26,632 nt of DNA from Clostridia bacterium (GTDB lineage Bacteria; Bacillota_A; Clostridia; Christensenellales; Aristaeellaceae). Below, piece by piece: positions 21,413 to 26,632 of the stretch. Position numbers and translations under genes: made by a program. The stretch's first letter is position 1. Every line of letters begins with the position of its first letter. Under the pieces are notes generated by a model. That model ran no database searches and was not told the DNA's origin. It saw nothing but the letters and a program-made list of their open reading frames with translations. Location of the stretch: assembly GCA_017938645.1 (NCBI GenBank), contig JAGBBE010000172.1, positions 1 to 26,632 on the forward strand, read 5' to 3'.

Positions 21413-23011
21413 TTATCTCATAGCGCGCACAGCAGCCTTTTCTGCTTCCAGAGCCTCGACGAAACGTGCGGTATAGGCATCAAAGCCCACGGCATCCTCT
21501 TCGTGAGGCGCTTCGGTGGAAGCGTTAGCCCTGGCAAAAACTTCGGCGTTGAGGTAATCTTCCAGCGTCTGGCCCTCAGACTTGTTGACACGGTAGGAGG
21601 CCAGCAGCGCCATGCCCCAGGGACCGCCTTCCCCGGCGGTTTCCATCACGGAAACGGGCGTGCGCAGAGCACTGGCCAGAATGCTCTGACCCACCACGGG
21701 CGTCTTGAAATAGCCGCCGTGGCCCAGCAGAGAATCGATCTTCACATTTTCCTTTGCGAGGATGTCCATGCCAAGCTTCAGGCTGGTCATCGCGCCGGAG
21801 ACGATGGAACGGGCAAAGTTGGCAAAGGTCATCTTGGCATCGGGCATGCGCACCAGCATCGGACGGCCTTCGTCCAGACCCACAACCGGCTCGCCGGAGA
21901 ACAGCGCAACATTCACCACACCGCCGCAGTCCTTCTCGCCCAGAAGCGCAGAGGAGAAGATGGCGGTGTAGATATCGTTCATGCTCACGTCAAGATGAGC
22001 AGCGTCACAGAAGCCCTTGAGCATGCCCGCCCACGCGTTGATGTCGCTGGTGCAGTTGTTGCAGTGCACCATCGCAACGGGCTTGCCGGTGGGCGTGGTG
22101 ACCATGTCGATTTCCGGATAAACCCTGAAGAGAGGTTTTTCCAAAACAATCATGGCAAACACCGAAGTGCCGGCGGAAACATTGCCCGTGCGCACAGCTA
22201 CAGCGTTGGTGGCGGTCATGCCGGTGCCTGCATCGCCTTCCGGAGGGCAGAGAGGACATCCGGCTTCCAGCTCACCGGTGGGGTCGAGCAGCTTTGCGCC
22301 TTCTTCGGTAAGACATCCGGCTTCTTCGCCTGCATTGGCTACGGAAGGAAGAATGCTGCGAAGCGTCCAGGGGTAGCCGTCCTTTTCGACCAGCTTGTCG
22401 AACTCGGCCATCATGGCGCTGTCATAGTCGATCTTCGTGCTGTCAATGGGGAACATGCCGCTGGCTTCGCCCACGCCGAGTACTTTTTCACCGGTAAGCT
22501 TCCAGTGAATGTATCCGGCCAGCGTGGTCAGATGGGCGATATCCTTGACGTGCTCTTCCTTGTTGAGCATGGCCTGACGCAGATGGGCGATGGACCAGCG
22601 CTGTGGAATGTTGAACTTGAAAAGCTCCGTCAGTTCGGCGGCGGCCTGAGCGGTCATGGTGTTGCGCCAGGTGCGGAACTGCGCAAGCTGGGCACCGTTC
22701 TTGTCAAAGGCCAGATAGCCGTGCATCATGGCAGATACGCCGATGGAGGCAACACGGCTGAGTTTGACGCCGTACTTTTCCTCGACGTCCTTTTTGAGGT
22801 TGGCATAAGCGTTCTGAACGCCGTTCCATACGTCTTCAAGGGAATAAGTCCAGATGCCGTTTTCCAGACGGTTTTCCCATGTGTGGTCGCCGGAGGCGAT
22901 GGGAGAGTGATCTTTGCCGATCAGAACGGCCTTGATGCGGGTAGAACCCAGTTCCATGCCAAGCACTGCGCTGCCCTGCTGAATTGTATTCGCGATAAAT
23001 ACCTTGTCCAT
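21413..23011 (-). CDS. FGGY-family carbohydrate kinase, probable L-ribulokinase
   Basis: This 532-residue sugar kinase belongs to the FGGY family. The first phosphate-binding segment is LGMELGSTRIKAVLIGKDHS. The second is GDAGTGMTATNAVAVRTGNV followed by SAGTSVF. The adenosine-region motif is LLGHGGYFKTPVVGQSILAS. Pairing with araD in one operon suggests L-ribulokinase activity, giving L-ribulose 5-phosphate from ATP and L-ribulose. It is clearly divergent from the classic AraB sequence and resembles the variant common in clostridia, so L-xylulose or another ketopentose is possible. AAAGGAG precedes the ATG and a good promoter lies at 23076-23104. It is divergent from the rhamnose operon. Confidence 0.82.
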   Translation of the reverse strand: MDKVFIANTIQQGSAVLGMELGSTRIKAVLIGKDHSPIASGDHTWENRLENGIWTYSLEDVWNGVQNAYANLKKDVEEKYGVKLSRVASIGVSAMMHGYLAFDKNGAQLAQFRTWRNTMTAQAAAELTELFKFNIPQRWSIAHLRQAMLNKEEHVKDIAHLTTLAGYIHWKLTGEKVLGVGEASGMFPIDSTKIDYDSAMMAEFDKLVEKDGYPWTLRSILPSVANAGEEAGCLTEEGAKLLDPTGELEAGCPLCPPEGDAGTGMTATNAVAVRTGNVSAGTSVFAMIVLEKPLFRVYPEIDMVTTPTGKPVAMVHCNNCTSDINAWAGMLKGFCDAAHLDVSMNDIYTAIFSSALLGEKDCGGVVNVALFSGEPVVGLDEGRPMLVRMPDAKMTFANFARSIVSGAMTSLKLGMDILAKENVKIDSLLGHGGYFKTPVVGQSILASALRTPVSVMETAGEGGPWGMALLASYRVNKSEGQTLEDYLNAEVFARANASTEAPHEEDAVGFDAYTARFVEALEAEKAAVRAMR

Positions 23012-23075
23012 ATGCAGTCTCCTTTCAAAATGCGGTTTATCCGTATGCGTAAAGGATTTGTGCGTCTTTTTTCTA

Positions 23076-23104
23076 ATGATACCCTATCCAACTTGGAATT
23101 GCAA
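23076..23104 (-). promoter_or_regulatory. Promoter of the kinase-araD operon with a spacer palindrome
   Basis: TTGCAA (23099-23104) and TATCAT (23076-23081) are 17 bases apart on the minus strand. The spacer contains TCCAACTTGGA (23087-23097), a perfect 5-1-5 palindrome that could be a repressor operator. Confidence 0.7.
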
Positions 23105-23185
23105 CAAAGAAAAAAGAACGAACGCAATAAAGCCAAAAAAGAATACAATAGAACGATATTTCGCCTGTTTTTTCTCTTCAAGAGA

Positions 23186-23194
23186 TGGTATAAT
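23186..23194 (+). promoter_or_regulatory. Extended -10 promoter of the rhamnose operon
   Basis: TGG-TATAAT at 23186-23194 is a good extended -10. The -35 region (about 23165-23171) is only a T-rich match, so an activator may be needed. It lies 34 bases before the rhaB start. Confidence 0.6.
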
Positions 23195-23228
23195 GACCCT
23201 ATATGAAAGCAGAGGAGCATTGGAAAAA

Positions 23229-24638
23229 ATGAAATGCTATCTTGCGGTTGATATCGGCGCGTCTGGCGGAAGGCATATCGTTGGTTGGCTCGAGGACGGG
23301 GCTGTGCACACCCATGAAGTCTACCGCTTTGAAAACGGCGCGGAAATGAAAAACGGACATCTCTGCTGGGATGCTGAAGGACTGTACAGGCATGTGGTGG
23401 AAGGCATGAAGGCCTGTCATGAGCAGGGGTTTGTGCCTGTAAGCATGGGCATTGATACATGGGCGGTCGATTTTGCGCTTCTGGATCAAAAGGGTGAGCT
23501 GCTGGGCGACGTCGTTGCCTATCGCGACAGCCGAACAGAAGGCATGGATGCTCTTCTGGAAAAGACGATGTCCTTTTCCGAACTCTACAGAATCACCGGC
23601 ATTGCCAAGCAGCCGTTCAACACCGTTTATCAGCTGATGGCAGTTCTTAAAGAGCATTCCGAATACCGGGAGCTTGCGGCTGACTTTCTGCTTGTGCCGG
23701 AATATCTGAGCTATCGTCTCACGGGAAAACGTGCGCATGAGTGGACGAATCTGTCCACCACGGCACTGATGGATGCGCATACTCACGAATGGTCCGTCGA
23801 AGTCCGACGTGCAGCCGGTCTCCCGGATCACTGGTTTGAAACGCCGGTGGTTCAGCCCGGAACAGCGCTCGGAAGCCTTCTGGATGAAGTAAGGGATGCG
23901 GTCGGGTTTGATACCACCGTCATCCTGCCTGCAACCCACGATACCGGAAGCGCGTATATGGCCGTGCCAGCCAGAGACGAACATGCGGCCTTCCTCTCCA
24001 GCGGTACATGGAGTCTGCTGGGCGTGGAACTGGATCATCCGGCGGCGGAGGATGCATGCCGTAAAGCCGGTTTTGCCAATGAAGGCGGCTGGGACTACTC
24101 GGTGCGCTTCCTCAAAAATATCATGGGTATGTGGATGCTGCAGTGCATCCGCAGCGAAACCGGCAAGCAGCACAGCTATGCCGAAATGGCTGAAATGGCG
24201 GCTGCATCCGGCTATCCTGCGTGGGTGGATGCGGCGGATAACCGTTTCCTTGCACCGCAGAGCATGCTTGACGAGGTCAGGGCCGCTTTGCGCGAACAGG
24301 GCGCGCCTGAACCCGAAACGCTTGCTGATGTGCTGCGTGCTGTTACCGTTGGCCTGGCCGTATGCTACCGCGACAGCATTGCAGAAATGAGCCGCCTGAC
24401 CGGGCAGACATTCACGTCTGTTAACATCGTGGGCGGAGGCAGTCAGAATGTCACACTGAACCGTCTGACGGCTCAGTGGACGGGCATGCCGGTATACGCA
24501 GGTCCGACCGAAGGCACGGCGCTTGGCAACCTGGCCGCACAGATGATTGCCGGAAAAGAATTTGAAGATCTCTCTGCCTTCCGTGCAGCCATTCCGAAGA
24601 GTTTTGACATTACAGAATACAGAAAGGAAGATGAATGA
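23229..24638 (+). CDS. rhaB: Rhamnulokinase
   Basis: This 469-residue FGGY-family kinase phosphorylates L-rhamnulose to L-rhamnulose 1-phosphate. The RhaB N-terminus reads YLAVDIGASGGRHIVGWL. It is followed by WDAEGLYRHVVEGMK, SMGIDTWAVDFALLD, VAYRDSRTEGM, PEYLSYRLTG, PATHDTGSAY, SSGTWSLLGVELD and VNIVGGGSQN, all in family order. Identity is reinforced by rhaA and rhaD directly downstream. AGAGGAG lies 11 bases before the ATG; an in-frame TTG at 23220 is too close to that site. The stop overlaps the rhaA start (ATGA), implying translational coupling. No AraC-type RhaR or RhaS regulator gene lies in the window. Confidence 0.96.
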   Translation: MKCYLAVDIGASGGRHIVGWLEDGAVHTHEVYRFENGAEMKNGHLCWDAEGLYRHVVEGMKACHEQGFVPVSMGIDTWAVDFALLDQKGELLGDVVAYRDSRTEGMDALLEKTMSFSELYRITGIAKQPFNTVYQLMAVLKEHSEYRELAADFLLVPEYLSYRLTGKRAHEWTNLSTTALMDAHTHEWSVEVRRAAGLPDHWFETPVVQPGTALGSLLDEVRDAVGFDTTVILPATHDTGSAYMAVPARDEHAAFLSSGTWSLLGVELDHPAAEDACRKAGFANEGGWDYSVRFLKNIMGMWMLQCIRSETGKQHSYAEMAEMAAASGYPAWVDAADNRFLAPQSMLDEVRAALREQGAPEPETLADVLRAVTVGLAVCYRDSIAEMSRLTGQTFTSVNIVGGGSQNVTLNRLTAQWTGMPVYAGPTEGTALGNLAAQMIAGKEFEDLSAFRAAIPKSFDITEYRKEDE

Positions 24639-25903
24639 TGACTCCCTTTGAGTACGCCAGAGAGCGTTATGCCACCATCGGCATCGACGTTGATGCTGCA
24701 ATGGATACCCTCAAAAAGGTTCCTGTGAGCCTGCACTGCTGGCAGGGCGACGACGTGCGCGGCTTTGATACGGATCCTTCCAAGCCTTTGACCGGTGGAA
24801 TTCAGACCACCGGCAATTATCCCGGACGCGCTTCCACGCCGGAAGAGCTGATGGCTGACCTCGACATGGTACTCAAGCTCTGTCCCGGTCAGATGAAGAT
24901 GAACCTGCATGCCTCCTACGCCATTTTTGATGAGGATAACGGCGGCTGGGTGGACCGTGACCAGCTGGAACCGAAGCATTTTGAAAAATGGGTTCGGTTC
25001 TGCAAGGAACGCGGACTGGGCTGTGATTTCAACCCCACGTATTTCTCGCATCCCAAAGCAAACGGGCTCACGCTTTCCTCTCCAGATGAGGAAATCCGCA
25101 AGTTCTGGATCAGGCATGGCAAGGCGTCCATCCGCATTTCGCAGTATCTGGCGGAGGAACTGGGTCAGCCCTGCATCATGAACATCTGGACGGGCGATGG
25201 TTTCAAGGATATTCCGGCCGACCGCATGGGTCCGCGCGTGCGTTACAAGGAAGCAATGGATGAAATTCTTTCTGAGCCTTTTGATTTTGACAAGGTAAAG
25301 CCCTGTGTGGAATCCAAAGTGTTCGGCATCGGTGTGGAAGCCTACACCGTGGGCAGTGCGGAGTATTCGCTGGCTTACGCCGCCATGAACCCCGGCAAGT
25401 GCATTCCGCTCATGGACAACGGTCATTATCATCCCACTGAGGTCGTCAGTGATAAGATCCCGGCATTGCTTGCGTTCTTCCCCGAGCTGGCGCTGCATAT
25501 CACCCGTCCTATCCGCTGGGACAGCGATCACGTGGTTCTGTTGGATGATGAGACCAGGGAAATCTGCAAGGAAATCGTTCGCTGCGGCGGTCTGGAAGGC
25601 CGTGTGCACATCGCACTGGATTATTTTGACGCTTCCATCAACCGCATCGCTGCGTGGGCTACAGGCTTCCGCAATGCCCAGAAGGCGCTCCTGATGGCGC
25701 TGCTTACGCCAAATGAAGAACTGAAAAAACTGCAGGATCGCGAAGAATTCACCGAGCTTCTGGTTCGTCAGGAAGAACTCAAAACCATGCCGTTTGGCGA
25801 AGTGTGGAACGAGTACTGCCGCCGCTGCGGCGCACCGGAGGACGGCAAGTGGTTTGAACAGGTCAAGCAATACGAAAGGGACGTGCTTCTCAAGCGCGCA
25901 TAA
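24635..25903 (+). CDS. rhaA: L-rhamnose isomerase
   Basis: This 422-residue enzyme converts L-rhamnose to L-rhamnulose using manganese or zinc in a TIM barrel. Diagnostic stretches are PVSLHCWQGDDVRGFD, GGIQTTGNYPGRA, KMNLHASYAI, GLGCDFNPTYFSHPKA, NIWTGDGFKD, the metal region LMDNGHYHPTEVVSDKIPA and RWDSDHVVLLDD. AAGGA is 6 bases before the ATG. Its first ATG overlaps the rhaB stop and a second in-frame ATG follows immediately. It is the middle gene of the rhaB-rhaA-rhaD operon, an order also seen in other Bacillota. Confidence 0.97.
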   Translation: MMTPFEYARERYATIGIDVDAAMDTLKKVPVSLHCWQGDDVRGFDTDPSKPLTGGIQTTGNYPGRASTPEELMADLDMVLKLCPGQMKMNLHASYAIFDEDNGGWVDRDQLEPKHFEKWVRFCKERGLGCDFNPTYFSHPKANGLTLSSPDEEIRKFWIRHGKASIRISQYLAEELGQPCIMNIWTGDGFKDIPADRMGPRVRYKEAMDEILSEPFDFDKVKPCVESKVFGIGVEAYTVGSAEYSLAYAAMNPGKCIPLMDNGHYHPTEVVSDKIPALLAFFPELALHITRPIRWDSDHVVLLDDETREICKEIVRCGGLEGRVHIALDYFDASINRIAAWATGFRNAQKALLMALLTPNEELKKLQDREEFTELLVRQEELKTMPFGEVWNEYCRRCGAPEDGKWFEQVKQYERDVLLKRA

Positions 25904-25919
25904 GGAGGAAAAACGTTTT

Positions 25920-26632
25920 ATGGCCATGACTGATTTTGAGATCGTTCAGCGATACATCCGCACCTGCAATGATGGATGGCTTCAGGGCTGGCATGAACGC
26001 AACGGCGGTAACCTGACCTATCGCCTTACCAAAGAAGAAGTTGAGGAAATGAAGCCCTTCTTCTACGCCGAGCCCCGTGAGTGGGTGAACATGGGTGTGA
26101 CCGGCGAAAATCTCGCGGGCGAATACTTTATTGCTACCGGCAGCGGCAAGTTTTTCCGCAATGTCGAACTGGATCCTGAGGATTCCATCTGTATTGTGGA
26201 GATCAACGACAAGGGAGACAGCTACCGCATCGTATGGGGTCTGATCAACGGCGGACGTCCCACCAGCGAGTTCCCGACTCATTTTATGAATCACTCCGTG
26301 CGCGTCGCTGCTACCAACGGCGTGTGCCGCGTCATCTATCATGCGCATCCGGCCAATGTGATTGCCATGACCTATGTGCTTCCTCTGACGGACCGCGATT
26401 TCAGCCGCGTTCTGTGGAAGAGTGCAACCGAATGTCCTGTGGTGTTCCCGGGCGGTATCGGCGTGGTGCCGTGGATGGTTCCCGGCGGTGCGGAAATCGC
26501 TCTGGCGACCTGCGAGAAGATGAAGGAATACGATGCAGCTGTCTGGGCGCATCATGGCCTGTTCGTTTCCGGTCCGGACTTCAATACCACCTTTGGCCTG
26601 ATGCACACCATCGAGAAGGCCGCGCAGATCTG
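25920..26632 (+). CDS. rhaD: Rhamnulose-1-phosphate aldolase, 5' part (cut by window edge)
   Basis: The first 237 codons of a class II zinc aldolase that splits L-rhamnulose 1-phosphate into dihydroxyacetone phosphate and L-lactaldehyde. Visible motifs: ERNGGNLTYRL, FIATGSGKFFRN (phosphate site), FMNHSVRV, VIYHAHPANVIAMTYV (zinc His pair) and VWAHHGLFVSG (further zinc His). The order and spacing match RhaD rather than AraD or FucA. AAGGAGG lies 11 bases before the first ATG; an ATG two codons later is an alternative. The gene starts 16 bases after rhaA. The end lies outside the window. Confidence 0.95.
   Translation, partial: MAMTDFEIVQRYIRTCNDGWLQGWHERNGGNLTYRLTKEEVEEMKPFFYAEPREWVNMGVTGENLAGEYFIATGSGKFFRNVELDPEDSICIVEINDKGDSYRIVWGLINGGRPTSEFPTHFMNHSVRVAATNGVCRVIYHAHPANVIAMTYVLPLTDRDFSRVLWKSATECPVVFPGGIGVVPWMVPGGAEIALATCEKMKEYDAAVWAHHGLFVSGPDFNTTFGLMHTIEKAAQI

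Noticed and set aside
20666..23206. 846-codon open frame on the plus strand
   Set aside because: It lies antisense to araD and the FGGY kinase, both with clear motifs and ribosome sites. The composition is an artefact of the opposite strand's codon bias.
23199..25927. Long minus-strand open frames across rhaB and rhaA
   Set aside because: Shadows of the rhamnose operon genes with no family-like motifs.

Overview
The window looks like chromosomal DNA from an anaerobic member of the Bacillota, most likely class Clostridia. The reasons are two 'reverse' rubrerythrins (rubredoxin domain first), an AddB-type nuclease subunit, a WYL regulator remnant, strong GGAGG ribosome sites, near-consensus sigma-A promoters (TTGACA/TATAAT, 17-base spacer) and GNRA- or A/T-looped intrinsic terminators. 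Housekeeping parts are moderately GC-rich; roughly 5.8 to 7.7 kb is clearly AT-richer. No rRNA, tRNA, CRISPR array, transposase or recombinase gene was seen.

Layout. 1-4.1 kb: a 5' rubrerythrin piece cut by the window edge, a single-pass membrane protein, a two-gene unit (URO-D/corrinoid methyltransferase-like protein plus a protein with a HicB-like start and DinB-like end) and a nitroreductase. 4.2-8.0 kb: an accessory patch whose borders are three copies of the rubrerythrin 3' end. Two are remnants of about 21-23 codons and the third belongs to an intact gene. Between them lie a WYL regulator fragment, short direct repeats, two similar orphan consensus promoters, a palindrome-rich repeat, an acyltransferase and small orphan ORFs. 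8.0-10.7 kb: intact rubrerythrin, threonine synthase and a small P-loop protein. 10.8-16.8 kb: addB, divergent from mnmE, followed by an MFS transporter with one in-frame TAG. 16.8-20.6 kb: PAP2 phosphatase, PHP-domain protein, S51 peptidase and a cytosolic sialidase-like protein. 20.7-26.6 kb: AraD plus an FGGY kinase on the minus strand, divergent from a rhamnose operon (rhaB, rhaA, rhaD) on the plus strand.

How it fits together. The right end is a pentose and deoxysugar catabolic locus. Rhamnose is isomerised (RhaA), phosphorylated (RhaB) and cleaved (RhaD); the divergent pair probably phosphorylates and epimerises ribulose. A sialidase-like protein and a peptidase sit next door, suggesting a glycan-using gut-type lifestyle. 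Rubrerythrins and the nitroreductase fit peroxide and redox defence in an anaerobe.

The most unusual features are the repeated rubrerythrin 3' ends, which behave like attachment-site duplications around small cargo segments, and a TAG codon in the MFS gene at what looks like a Gln position, in a window where none of the confidently called genes ends in TAG.
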